Of a stretch of DNA of 32,789 bases, positions 25,945 through 32,789 are shown piece by piece. Location: the NCBI GenBank assembly GCA_021847835.1, contig JAJZPR010000031.1, positions 1 to 32,789 of the forward strand, in the 5' to 3' direction. A model generated the notes under the pieces. That model worked only from the letters and a program-made list of their open reading frames with translations. It ran no database searches and was not told the origin of the DNA. The stretch is from Pseudomonadota bacterium. Lineage in GTDB: Bacteria > Pseudomonadota > Gammaproteobacteria > Burkholderiales > Thiobacillaceae. Both the position numbers and the translations under genes were made by a program. The number at the start of each line of letters is the position of its first letter. The stretch's first letter is position 1.

Positions 25945-27115
25945 AGTTGATTTCCTCCTGGGGCTGCAGGGCAAGCTGCGGCGGCCGGCGCGCCACCTGC
26001 ACGCTGAATTCCATGCTGCTGTTCTTGCGTGCGATCGCCAGCCGCGCGGTTTCGCCCGGTTTCAGTCCCGCGATCAGGTTGAGCAGAGTGGAGGAATCGG
26101 TTACCCGCTTGCCGTTGACCGCCGTCAGCACGTCGCCGGGCTTGATGCCGGCGCGGTCGGCCGGGCCGCTTTTCAGAACGCCGGCGATCAGCGCGCCTTC
26201 GCCGGTTTTCAGGCCGAAGGACTCCATCAGTTCGGGCGACAGGTCCTGCACCTCTATGCCCACCCAGCCGCGGGTCACGCTGCCTTCGCGGATGATCTGT
26301 TCCATCACCTGCCTGGCCAGGCTTACCGGGATGGCGAAACCGATGCCCTGCGAACCGCCGGTGCGCGAGTAGATCGCGCTGTTGATGCCGACCAGGTTGC
26401 CGGTGGCGTCCACCAGCGCCCCCCCTGAGTTGCCGGGATTAATGGCGGCATCGGTCTGGATGAAATTCTCGAAGGTGTTGATGCCCAGGTGCGTGCGTCC
26501 CAGCGCGCTGACGATGCCCAGCGTCACGGTCTGCCCCACGCCGAAGGGGTTGCCCACTGCCAGCACCCAGTCGCCCACGCGCAGGCTGTCGGGCTGGGCG
26601 AGGGTGATGGCGGGCAGATTGCTGGCATTGATCTTCAAAACGGCGAGATCGGTTTCCGGGTCACTGCCCACCACCTTGGCCGGCAGGGTGCGGTTATCGG
26701 AAAACGCTATCTGGATTTCGTCCGCGCCTTCCACGACATGATGGTTGGTGAGGATGTAACCGTTGGCGCTGACGATGACGCCCGAACCCAGGTTGGAAAC
26801 CTCCTGCGGACGCGGGTCGAAGCGCTCGCCGAAGAAGTGCCGGAATACCGGATCGTCCATGAGCGGATTGCGCGGCCCGCGCACTTCCTTTTTGGTGAAA
26901 ACGTTGACCACTGCCGGAATGGCACGCTGGGCGGCCTCGGCGAAGGAGTCGGGAGAACCACCTGCGGCGCGGTTTTCAACCTGGCTTATGGTCAGGCCGT
27001 CGACGGCCGCGGGCTGCCGCCAGCGCAGCAGGTCGGGCTTGAACAGCATCACGACGAACAGTACGGCCAGGGCGATGGTCACTGCCTGGGCAAACAGCAG
27101 CCAGTATTTGCGCAT
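25943..27115 (-). CDS. Membrane-anchored HtrA-type serine protease (DegS/AlgW-like)
   Basis: A 390-residue protein. One N-terminal membrane helix (about 5-25, MRKYWLLFAQAVTIALAVLF) anchors it facing the periplasm. The trypsin-like domain carries the full triad: NHHVVEGADEI (His), DLAVLKI (Asp) and GNSGGALVD (Ser). There is only one PDZ domain (about 280-370: GALIAGVLKSGPADRAGIKP), so the architecture fits DegS/AlgW regulated proteases rather than DegP/DegQ. Such proteases cut anti-sigma factors in envelope stress. It is divergent from petA, a common arrangement in betaproteobacteria. The start at 27115 is supported by GGGAAG upstream. Confidence 0.92.
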   Translation of the reverse strand: MRKYWLLFAQAVTIALAVLFVVMLFKPDLLRWRQPAAVDGLTISQVENRAAGGSPDSFAEAAQRAIPAVVNVFTKKEVRGPRNPLMDDPVFRHFFGERFDPRPQEVSNLGSGVIVSANGYILTNHHVVEGADEIQIAFSDNRTLPAKVVGSDPETDLAVLKINASNLPAITLAQPDSLRVGDWVLAVGNPFGVGQTVTLGIVSALGRTHLGINTFENFIQTDAAINPGNSGGALVDATGNLVGINSAIYSRTGGSQGIGFAIPVSLARQVMEQIIREGSVTRGWVGIEVQDLSPELMESFGLKTGEGALIAGVLKSGPADRAGIKPGDVLTAVNGKRVTDSSTLLNLIAGLKPGETARLAIARKNSSMEFSVQVARRPPQLALQPQEEIN

Positions 27116-27254
27116 AACTTCCCACGATTCAAAGGAGAATGAAGGAATTATACCCACCCGGAGTTGAATTTATGGCGTGCCCGCGCTTCCAGTGCAGGCG
27201 GGAATTTAGTTAGAATAACGGAATTTTTAAACCTACCTGAATCGGGTTGAACTG

Positions 27255-27860
27255 ATGAGCCAACAAGAAGTGGATCGAAAGAGGCGCAAGTTTCTGGTCG
27301 CCGCGACTACGGCCATAGGCACTGTCGGCGCTGCCGCCGTGGCCTGGCCGTTCATCGCAAGCATGCTTCCCAGCGCGCGCGCCAAGGCGGCCGGCGCGCC
27401 GGTCGAAGTGGATATCAGCAAGATCGAGCCGGGCGCGATCATCGCCGTGGAATGGCGCGGCAAGCCGGTGTGGATCGTGCACCGCACCAAGGAGATGCTG
27501 GATCTGCTCGGCAAGCACGATGGCCAATTGGCTGATCCGAAGTCCGACATGCCGCAGCAGCCGGAGTACTGCAAGAATCCCACCCGCTCCATCAAGGAGC
27601 AGTATCTGGTCGCGGTCGGCATCTGCACCCACCTGGGCTGCTCGCCCACCTACCGCAAGGAAATCGGCGCCGCCGACATGGGCGCGGACTGGCCCGGCGG
27701 CTTCTTCTGCCCCTGCCACGGTTCGCGTTTCGACCTGGCCGCGCGCGTGTACAAGGGCGTGCCGGCTCCGACCAACCTGGAGATCCCGCCGCACAAATAT
27801 GTCAGCGACAGCCTGCTGCTCGTGGGTGTCGACAGCAAAACCGAAAGCGCGGGAGCCTGA
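27255..27860 (+). CDS. petA: Rieske iron-sulfur subunit of the cytochrome bc1 complex
   Basis: A 201-residue protein. The N-terminus, DRKRRKFLVAATTAIGTVGA, is a twin-arginine signal/anchor. The C-terminal Rieske domain has both cluster loops, CTHLGCSP and CPCHGSRFD, which bind the 2Fe-2S cluster through two Cys and two His. It takes electrons from quinol and passes them to cytochrome c1. It is followed at 3 nt by petB. A possible -10 (TAGAAT, 27211-27216) lies upstream with a poor -35. Confidence 0.97.
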   Translation: MSQQEVDRKRRKFLVAATTAIGTVGAAAVAWPFIASMLPSARAKAAGAPVEVDISKIEPGAIIAVEWRGKPVWIVHRTKEMLDLLGKHDGQLADPKSDMPQQPEYCKNPTRSIKEQYLVAVGICTHLGCSPTYRKEIGAADMGADWPGGFFCPCHGSRFDLAARVYKGVPAPTNLEIPPHKYVSDSLLLVGVDSKTESAGA

Positions 27861-27863
27861 TAA

Positions 27864-29117
27864 ATGAATGCCATGCAAAAACTCCTCGGCTGGGTTGACG
27901 AGCGCTTCCCGCTGACCGCCACCTGGAAGGCGCACCTGTCCGAATACTACGCGCCCAAGAACTTCAACTTCTGGTACTTCTTCGGCTCGCTGGCGCTGCT
28001 GGTGCTGGTGCTGCAGATCGTGACCGGCATTTTCCTGGTCATGCACTACAAGCCCGACGGTTCGCTCAACGCGGCCGGCGTGCCCGTGGCCTTCGCCTCG
28101 GTCGAATACATCATGCGCGACGTGGACTGGGGCTGGCTGATCCGCTACCTGCATTCCACCGGCGCCTCGGCGTTCTTCGTGGTGGTCTACCTGCACATGT
28201 TCCGCGGCATGATCTACGGCTCCTACCGCAAGCCGCGCGAGCTGATCTGGATCTTCGGCGTCATCATCTACCTGGCGCTGATGGCCGAGGCCTTCATGGG
28301 CTACCTGCTGCCCTGGGGCCAGATGTCCTACTGGGGGGCGCAGGTCATCATCAACCTGTTCGCCGCCGTGCCCTTCATCGGCGAGGACCTGTCGCTGTGG
28401 ATCCGCGGCGACTACGTGGTGGGCGACGCGACCCTGAACCGCTTCTTCTCCTTCCACGTCATCGCCGTGCCGCTGGTGCTGCTGGCGCTGGTGGCCGCGC
28501 ACCTGGTGGCGCTGCACGAAGTCGGCTCCAACAACCCCGACGGCGTCGAGATCAAGAAGAAGAAGGACGAGAACGGCAAGCCCCTGGACGGCATTCCCTT
28601 CCATCCCTACTACACCGTGAAGGACATCCTCGGCGTGGTCGTGTTCCTGATCGTGTTCTCGGCCATCGTGTTCTTCGCGCCGGAGATGGGCGGCTATTTC
28701 CTGGAAGCCAACAACTTCATCCCGGCCGACCCGCTGAAGACGCCCGAGCACATCGCGCCGGTGTGGTACTTCACCCCGTACTACGCCATCCTGCGCGCGG
28801 TGCCGCCGCTGCTGGGCTCGCAGTTCCCCGGCGTGCTGCTGATGGGCGTGGCCGTGCTGATCTTCTTCGCGCTGCCCTGGCTCGACAGGAGCCCGGTCAA
28901 GTCGATCCGCTATCGCGGCCCGATCTACAAATGGTTCCTGGCCGCCTTCGTGATCTCCTTCATCGGCCTGGGCTGGCTCGGCATCCTGCCGGCGACCCCG
29001 CTGTATACCTGGATCGCGCGCGGCCTCTCCGTGGTGTACTTCGCGTTCTTCCTGCTCATGCCCTGGTATACCAAGATTGACAAAACCAAACCCGAACCGG
29101 AAAGGGTGACTGGCTAA
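27864..29117 (+). CDS. petB: Cytochrome b subunit of the bc1 complex
   Basis: A 417-residue membrane protein with eight helices. Haem-binding histidines lie in SALFVVV-type helices (LHSTGASAFFVVVYLHMFRG, and the HVIAVPLVLLALVAAHLVAL helix). The Qo-site segment is GYLLPWGQMSYWGAQVI, and the ef-loop motif reads PVWYFTPYYAILRAVPPLL: PVWY instead of the PEWY of mitochondria and alphaproteobacteria, a variant common in beta- and gammaproteobacteria. It catalyses quinol oxidation with proton release. The stop overlaps the petC start (TAATG). Confidence 0.97.
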   Translation: MNAMQKLLGWVDERFPLTATWKAHLSEYYAPKNFNFWYFFGSLALLVLVLQIVTGIFLVMHYKPDGSLNAAGVPVAFASVEYIMRDVDWGWLIRYLHSTGASAFFVVVYLHMFRGMIYGSYRKPRELIWIFGVIIYLALMAEAFMGYLLPWGQMSYWGAQVIINLFAAVPFIGEDLSLWIRGDYVVGDATLNRFFSFHVIAVPLVLLALVAAHLVALHEVGSNNPDGVEIKKKKDENGKPLDGIPFHPYYTVKDILGVVVFLIVFSAIVFFAPEMGGYFLEANNFIPADPLKTPEHIAPVWYFTPYYAILRAVPPLLGSQFPGVLLMGVAVLIFFALPWLDRSPVKSIRYRGPIYKWFLAAFVISFIGLGWLGILPATPLYTWIARGLSVVYFAFFLLMPWYTKIDKTKPEPERVTG

Positions 29118-29860
29118 TGAAACTCTTCAAACAACTTTTCACCCTGCTGGCTTTCGCGCCCCTGGCGGCCGCCGCAGCCGGCGGCGCCCAGGTTCACCTG
29201 GACAAGGCGCCGGTCAACCTGTCGGACAAGGCCTCGCTGCAGCGCGGCGCGAAAATGTTCGTCAACTACTGCCTGAACTGCCATTCCGCCAGCTACATGC
29301 GCTACTCGCGCCTGCAGGACCTCGGCCTGACCGAAGAACAGATCAAGGACAACCTGCTGTTCGCCACCGAAAAACCCGGCGAAACCATGACCGTGGCCAT
29401 GAACTACAAGGACGCCAAGGTCTGGTTCGGCGCCGCGCCGCCCGACCTGTCGGTGATCGCGCGTTCGCGCAGCCCGGACTGGCTGTACACCTACCTGCGC
29501 AGCTTCTACCGCGACGAATCCCGCCCCACCGGCTGGAACAACATCGCCTTCGACAAGGTGGGCATGCCGCACGTGCTGGCTTCCCTGCAGGGCGAGCAGA
29601 TCGCGCACTTCAAGAAGATCAAGGATCACGACGGCAATGAACACGAAGTGTTCGAGCGCTTCGAGCTGGTCAAGCCGGGCAGCGTGACGCCGGCCCAGTA
29701 CGACGCCATGACCGGCGACCTGGTGAACTACCTGGCGTGGATGGCCGAGCCGGTCAAGGTCAAGCGCATGCAGACCGGCCTGATGGTGCTGGGCTTCCTG
29801 GCGGTGTTTTTCGTGATTGCCTATTATCTCAAGAAGGAATTCTGGAAAGACGTGCATTAA
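29117..29860 (+). CDS. petC: Cytochrome c1 subunit of the bc1 complex
   Basis: A 247-residue protein. It has a signal peptide (MKLFKQLFTLLAFAPLAAAA), a haem-attachment motif YCLNCHSASYMRYSR (CxxCH) and a C-terminal membrane anchor (about 220-240, LMVLGFLAVFFVIAYYL). It accepts electrons from the Rieske protein and reduces soluble cytochrome c. It completes the petABC operon. Confidence 0.96.
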   Translation: MKLFKQLFTLLAFAPLAAAAAGGAQVHLDKAPVNLSDKASLQRGAKMFVNYCLNCHSASYMRYSRLQDLGLTEEQIKDNLLFATEKPGETMTVAMNYKDAKVWFGAAPPDLSVIARSRSPDWLYTYLRSFYRDESRPTGWNNIAFDKVGMPHVLASLQGEQIAHFKKIKDHDGNEHEVFERFELVKPGSVTPAQYDAMTGDLVNYLAWMAEPVKVKRMQTGLMVLGFLAVFFVIAYYLKKEFWKDVH

Positions 29861-29888
29861 GCCCAGCGCCGCGCAGCGGCCCTCCGTT

Positions 29889-29925
29889 CCCCTCTCCCCC
29901 GGCGGGAGAGGGCGGGGTGAGGGGG
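29889..29925. repeat. GC-rich REP-like hairpin after petC
   Basis: CCCTCTCCC-CCGGC-GGGAGAGGG forms a perfect 9-bp stem, followed by GGGGTGAGGGGG. It is of the same class as the hairpins at 8381-8528 and 8558-8735, so this palindrome family is dispersed in the genome. Confidence 0.6.
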
Positions 29926-29948
29926 CCAGCCGCCGGAATTTTTTCCAG

Positions 29949-29969
29949 GCCGGACATCAGTCCGGCTTT
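29949..29969 (+). terminator. Intrinsic terminator of petABC
   Basis: GCCGGA-CATCAG-TCCGGC-TTT: a perfect 6-bp GC-rich stem, 6-nt loop and a short T-tract, located between petC and sspA. The T-run is short. It may also work leftward, as an A-rich stretch lies on the other side. Confidence 0.55.
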
Positions 29970-30009
29970 CGCCATTATTAAAGCCGTATAAGAAACAGGA
30001 ATCCAACCC

Positions 30010-30609
30010 ATGATGAGACTCTACTCTGGGACCACCGATCCCTACAGCCACCGCTGCCGCATCGTGCTTTACGAGAAAGACATGGATTTCGAGGTCATCG
30101 ATGTCGATCTGCACAACAAGGCCGAGGATCTGGCGGTGATCAATCCCTACGGCAAGGTGCCGGTGCTGGTCGAACGCGATCTCGTGCTGTACGAGGCCAA
30201 CATCATCAACGAGTACATCGACGAGCGCTTCCCCCACCCGCAGCTGATGCCGCCGGATCCCGTCATGCGCGCCCGCGCCCGCCTGGTGCTACACAACTTC
30301 GAAAACGACCTGTTCGTGCAGGTCAACGCCATCGAGCACGGCAGCAAGCAGGCTGCCGAGGCCGCGCGCCTCGCCATCCGCGACAGCCTGACCCAGCTCA
30401 CGCCCATTCTGGAGAAGCAGAAATACCTGATGAACGACGAGTTCTCCATGCTTGACGTGGCGATCGCGCCCCTGCTGTGGCGCCTGGAACATTACGACAT
30501 CCACCTGCCCAAGCAGGCCGCCGCGGTGCTCAAGTATCGCGAGCGCCTGTTCTCGCGCCCGGCCTTCATCGACGCCATGACGCCGACCGAAAAGGCCATG
30601 CGCAAGTAA
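30010..30609 (+). CDS. sspA: Stringent starvation protein A (SspA)
   Basis: A 199-residue GST-fold protein (MMRLYSGTTDPYSHRCRIVL; NPYGKVPVLVERDLVLYEAN). SspA binds RNA polymerase and regulates stationary-phase and acid-stress genes in enterobacteria. The thioredoxin-like N-terminal half and the all-helical C-terminal half are both present, and the pairing with sspB (16 nt downstream) supports the call. The start could be the first or the second Met codon. A weak TATAAG lies about 20 bp upstream. Confidence 0.93.
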   Translation: MMRLYSGTTDPYSHRCRIVLYEKDMDFEVIDVDLHNKAEDLAVINPYGKVPVLVERDLVLYEANIINEYIDERFPHPQLMPPDPVMRARARLVLHNFENDLFVQVNAIEHGSKQAAEAARLAIRDSLTQLTPILEKQKYLMNDEFSMLDVAIAPLLWRLEHYDIHLPKQAAAVLKYRERLFSRPAFIDAMTPTEKAMRK

Positions 30610-30625
30610 GGAAACAGGCCGGCCC

Positions 30626-31030
30626 ATGCTCTCCACCCGTCCCTACCTCATCCGCGCCATCTACGAATGGTGCAACGATGCGGGCTTTACCCCCCACATC
30701 CTGGTGCAGGTGGACGAGCATACCCGGGTGCCGGCCGGCTACGTCAAGGACGGCCAGATCGTGCTGAATGTCGGCGCCGGCGCCGTGCGCGACCTCGCCA
30801 TCGACAACGACTGGATCCTGTTCTCCGCACGCTTCTCCGGCGTGTCGCAGGAAATCGCCGTGCCCATCAACCGCGTCGCCGCCATCTTCGCGCGCGAGAA
30901 CGGGCAGGGCATGCACTTCGAACTCCAGGAAGCCAATGCGGAAGAGCCCGGTGCATCTGCGCCGCAACCGCCCGAAGACCGGCCGCCCGAGCCGCCCAAG
31001 GGCAGGCCCCAGCTCAAAGTCGTGAAGTGA
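30626..31030 (+). CDS. sspB: ClpXP adaptor SspB
   Basis: A 134-residue protein. The N-terminal ~105 residues form the SspB fold that binds ssrA tags (PYLIRAIYEWCNDAGFTPHI, NVGAGAVRDLAIDNDWILFS). A flexible Pro-rich linker follows, and the C-terminus is RPQLKVVK, matching the ClpX-binding tail. It delivers tagged stalled-ribosome products to ClpXP. It follows sspA in an operon as usual. Confidence 0.94.
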   Translation: MLSTRPYLIRAIYEWCNDAGFTPHILVQVDEHTRVPAGYVKDGQIVLNVGAGAVRDLAIDNDWILFSARFSGVSQEIAVPINRVAAIFARENGQGMHFELQEANAEEPGASAPQPPEDRPPEPPKGRPQLKVVK

Positions 31031-31070
31031 CGCGAAGCGCGCGGCTTTCGCGTAAAATTCGCACCCGCAT

Positions 31071-31146
31071 GCCGCTTTAGCTCAGTTGGTAGAGCAACCG
31101 CCTTGTAAGCGGTAGGTCATCTGTTCGAGTCAGATAAGCGGCACCA
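31071..31146 (+). tRNA. tRNA-Thr (anticodon TGT)
   Basis: A 76-nt cloverleaf: acceptor stem GCCGCTT/AAGCGGC, D arm GCTCAGTTGGTAGAGC, anticodon stem ACCGC/GCGGT with loop CTTGTAA (anticodon TGT, reads ACA), T arm with TTCGAGT, and encoded CCA (31144-31146). A -10-like TAAAAT lies at 31053-31058. The sequence after the tRNA changes towards accessory content, and such tRNA ends are common integration points, but no integrase is seen. Confidence 0.95.
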
Positions 31147-31274
31147 ATCCCGCCCCCGACCGGCTTGACAGCCCGGCAAGCCCTCGCATAGAGTTCCGAA
31201 AACAACGGCCCGCGCCACGCACGCGAGCCGGCCTTGCGGAAAAAAACAAACCAGCAAGCAAAGGGGAGGCAAGC

Positions 31275-31397
31275 ATGCAAAATGCAATGCATTCGCGCAG
31301 ACTCGGGGCACTTGGCGCCGTTCAAGCCCGTCATCGCCCGGCAAGGCAACCCGCAATACTCCGAAATCACGATGCGCGCCTGTTCCATGGAGCCTGA
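31275..31397 (+). CDS. Possible 40-residue small protein
   Basis: ATG 31275 follows a strong AGGGGAGG Shine-Dalgarno (31262-31269) by 5 nt. The frame runs 40 codons, rich in Arg and Ala (MQNAMHSRRLGALGAVQARH at its start), and ends 5 nt before the next gene, suggesting coupling. No family is recognised. It could be a chance frame or a leader peptide. The stretch from the tRNA to here (31147-31274) holds only a GGCTTG...CAAGCC hairpin at about 31161-31182. Confidence 0.35.
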   Translation: MQNAMHSRRLGALGAVQARHRPARQPAILRNHDARLFHGA

Positions 31398-31402
31398 CGG
31401 CC

Positions 31403-31768
31403 ATGCGCATCCGCACAGTCCGCAAACCCGGCGAGCCCGGCACGCAAAAACTCGTCGCCCGTTACGGAGACCGGCTCGTCAGCGTGCGCTACCGCTACGA
31501 CCCGGAGAAGGGCAAGCGCTACAAGACCGTGGAACTCATCATCGCGGAAGAAGACTGGTTCCCCGCGCAGCCCGCGCCGACGAAATCGCCGCAGCCGCCC
31601 AAAATCGCAACCACGCCCATCGTTCCCCTGCGCATCCACTATTCCGAGCGCGACCTGCAGCGCCAGGTCAAGGCGATCGGCGGCCGATGGGACGCAAGCA
31701 AGAAGCTGTGGTTCGCGCCCGAAGAGTACGTCAAACGCCTCGGCCTGATGAAAAGGATCGTGCGGTGA
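31403..31768 (+). CDS. Conserved hypothetical protein with a C-terminal DUF5710-like motif
   Basis: A 121-residue basic protein. The N-terminal part has VSVRYRYDPEKGKRYKTVEL and the C-terminal part has VKAIGGRWDASKKLWFAPEE, a 'GxxWd...K.W.p' motif like those of DUF5710-type domains. From memory, proteins of this layout are widespread in proteobacterial accessory regions; no function is known to me. The start at 31403 has GGAG about 12 nt upstream. Its stop overlaps the next ATG (TGATG 31766-31770). Confidence 0.65.
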   Translation: MRIRTVRKPGEPGTQKLVARYGDRLVSVRYRYDPEKGKRYKTVELIIAEEDWFPAQPAPTKSPQPPKIATTPIVPLRIHYSERDLQRQVKAIGGRWDASKKLWFAPEEYVKRLGLMKRIVR

Positions 31769-31947
31769 TGAGACAGTGGAAAGGACTATATGCAGTCCTG
31801 TGTACTATATGTAGGAAAAAGTACTACGTACTAAGTCCCTTAATTAATAGTTGGTCGAGAGAGCTGTCTCCGTTTGAAAGAAAGCGCACTGAAGCGCTGC
31901 ATGGCATGAAAAGTCCATGGATAAAACGGCGAAAAAATGATAATTAG
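31768..31947 (+). CDS. Possible 59-residue hypothetical protein
   Basis: A frame from ATG 31768 (overlapping the stop of the previous gene) to TAG 31945-31947: MRQWKGLYAVLCTICRKKYY, then a basic tail. The DNA is AT-richer than the rest of the window and its first part is full of hairpins (see 31783-31832). The overlap favours translation, but codon and family support are lacking. The stop abuts the inverted repeat at 31948. Confidence 0.3.
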   Translation: MRQWKGLYAVLCTICRKKYYVLSPLINSWSRELSPFERKRTEALHGMKSPWIKRRKNDN

Positions 31948-32012
31948 CGAAGTGTTTTTAAGAGCGGTGGATAACGCAAGCGTTGATACACACGCTCTGT
32001 AAAAACACTTCG
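31948..32012. repeat. Large inverted repeat (19-20-nt arms) in the accessory segment
   Basis: Left arm CGAAGTGTTTTTAAGAGCG (31948-31966) and right arm CGCTCTGTAAAAACACTTCG (31993-32012) are complementary apart from one unpaired base. The 26-nt spacer contains its own AACGC-AA-GCGTT hairpin. No T-run follows, so it is not a normal terminator. From here to 32096 no gene is seen. Confidence 0.75.
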
Positions 32013-32096
32013 GTTCATTAAATTGTGTTGTGTTTCATTGGGGGGCTGGCATGGCTGGCGCAATAGACAACGCAGTTCATCACCGACATCTCTCCC

Positions 32097-32163
32097 GTCC
32101 AACAGGTCGACCGAGCACACTTTCGCCCTTCGGGTCGAAAGGTGCTCATCTCCAACGTTAGCC
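32097..32163 (+). other. Integron attC-like recombination site
   Basis: The 67-nt element starts with GTCCAAC (fits RYYYAAC) and ends with GTTAGCC (close to GTTRRRY). Inside are symmetric 9-nt unpaired spacers, then GAGCAC/GTGCTC, CTTTCG/CGAAAG and CCC/GGG stems, with single extrahelical bases A32119 and T32135. This layout matches attC sites (R, spacer, L, extrahelical bases). The next gene starts 9 nt later, as in gene cassettes. No integrase gene is in the window. Confidence 0.5.
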
Positions 32164-32171
32164 ATACATAT

Positions 32172-32705
32172 ATGCCCGACTTTCTCATTTGGCCCGCCGT
32201 AGCCCTCATCCTTGGGTTTGTCGCCCTTCTCTTGTTCAAGCCTGCCATTGATCGAAAAATCGCTGGCATTACCAGGGCAAGTAAGGATGGTGTTTCCTTC
32301 GAACGCCCGCAAGATGGGGGAGAGATACAACCCCCGCCGTTGTCTCTCATAGAGATAATGAAACACCCAATATCTGCTACTGTGCTTGAGAGAGAACAAG
32401 CAATTGAAAAAATAATTCAAACGTCTGGCCTGAAAACGGATGTAGAAAAAACCTCCGTTCTGCTTCGCGCACTTGCCACAACACGTATTGAACTTGAATT
32501 CAACAGCATTGCAAATCTCATATTTGGTAGCCAATTAGCACTCCTTTCAAAACTTGTTGGCACTAGAAACGGCGTAACACGCAAAGAGGCAGAATCGTTT
32601 TTTGAGCAAGCGCAACAAACATTCCCAGAACTCCACAAAGATCGTACATTTGATGAATGGTTTGAATCGCCCCGGGTTTCATGGAGGCTGTTTGGTTTAA
32701 GTTAG
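32172..32705 (+). CDS. Membrane-anchored hypothetical protein, C-terminus replaced by an IS end
   Basis: A 177-codon frame with AT-rich DNA. An N-terminal membrane helix (about 4-22: FLIWPAVALILGFVALLLF) is followed by a charged, mostly helical soluble part (GITRASKDGVSFERP; EAESFFEQAQQTFPELHKDR). The last ~14 codons (from 32663) lie in the terminal repeat of an IS3-family element, so the true C-terminus is lost. No family function is recognised. No ribosome-binding site is visible upstream, as is common for cassette genes. Confidence 0.6.
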   Translation: MPDFLIWPAVALILGFVALLLFKPAIDRKIAGITRASKDGVSFERPQDGGEIQPPPLSLIEIMKHPISATVLEREQAIEKIIQTSGLKTDVEKTSVLLRALATTRIELEFNSIANLIFGSQLALLSKLVGTRNGVTRKEAESFFEQAQQTFPELHKDRTFDEWFESPRVSWRLFGLS

Positions 32706-32789
32706 CTCGGTTTCCCGGGCACGTTCTTCGGCGAGTTGCCGGTAGTAGTTTGCCTCAGCTTCGGCGGGCGGGATATAGCCGATGGGTTC
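32663..32789 (-). mobile_element. End of an IS3-family insertion sequence (continues beyond the window)
   Basis: The terminal repeat begins TGAATCGCCCCGGGTTTCAT at 32663 and continues with GGAGGCTGTTTGGTTTAAG, the type of end found on many IS3-group elements. The transposase C-terminus follows on the minus strand. It belongs to a different IS3 subgroup from the element at position 1. Confidence 0.75.
32697..32789 (-). CDS. IS3-family transposase (OrfB), C-terminal 30 residues only
   Basis: Read leftward from the window edge: EPIGYIPPAEAEANYYRQLA, then EERARETELT and TAA (32697-32699). The PAEAEANYYRQLA tail is typical of IS3-group transposases. The gene is cut by the window edge. It converges on and overlaps the hypothetical gene by 9 nt. 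Confidence 0.8.
   Translation of the reverse strand, partial: EPIGYIPPAEAEANYYRQLAEERARETELT

Overview
The window looks like part of a betaproteobacterial chromosome (inferred from gene families and synteny; perhaps Nitrosomonadales, Gallionellales or Rhodocyclales). GC content is high through almost all of it. It carries an flhBAF-flhG-fliA flagellar block, prfB and lysS close together, petABC followed by sspA-sspB, and a glycogen/pentose-phosphate block. The last ~1 kb is clearly AT-richer and accessory.

Layout. Positions 1-1168: the 3' end of an IS3-family element fused to an N-terminally cut bufC (DUF2063) gene, followed by its doxX partner. 1308-2498 (-): nnrS. 2656-8062 (+): flhB, flhA, flhF, flhG and fliA, the first three overlapping, followed by a frameshifted small gene and a 400-bp field of hairpin repeats. 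8817-19928 (-): a long run read right to left, recJ, a MgtC/DUF4010 membrane protein, prfB (with its programmed frameshift), a vapBC-type toxin-antitoxin pair, lysS, mnmC and copA. 20006-21451 (-): glgA. 21717-25890 (+): gnd, zwf and a secreted DUF255 thioredoxin-like protein, all overlapping. 25943-27115 (-): a DegS-type protease. 27255-29860 (+): petABC, the cytochrome bc1 complex. 30010-31030 (+): sspA-sspB. 31071-31146: tRNA-Thr(TGT). 31147-32789: accessory DNA with small unknown genes, a large inverted repeat, an integron attC-like site, a membrane-anchored hypothetical gene and a second IS3-family element that cuts it.

How the genes fit together. petABC, NnrS (haem/copper, NO-related) and CopA with the buf remnant point to a respiring organism handling copper and nitrogen oxides. 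gnd-zwf and glgA form a carbon/NADPH block. The flagellar block is unusual: FlhB stops just before its autocleavage domain, and the FlhG-like protein lacks a Walker A loop but keeps the FlhF-activating N-terminal motif.

The most interesting signals are the domain-less FlhB, the P-loop-less FlhG, a toxin-antitoxin pair coupled by ATGA overlaps into the essential lysS gene, a set of 7- and 9-nt-period microrepeats at gene edges (one family lies in frame inside mnmC), and the attC-like site in the terminal accessory segment. No CRISPR array, rRNA or recognisable prophage was seen.
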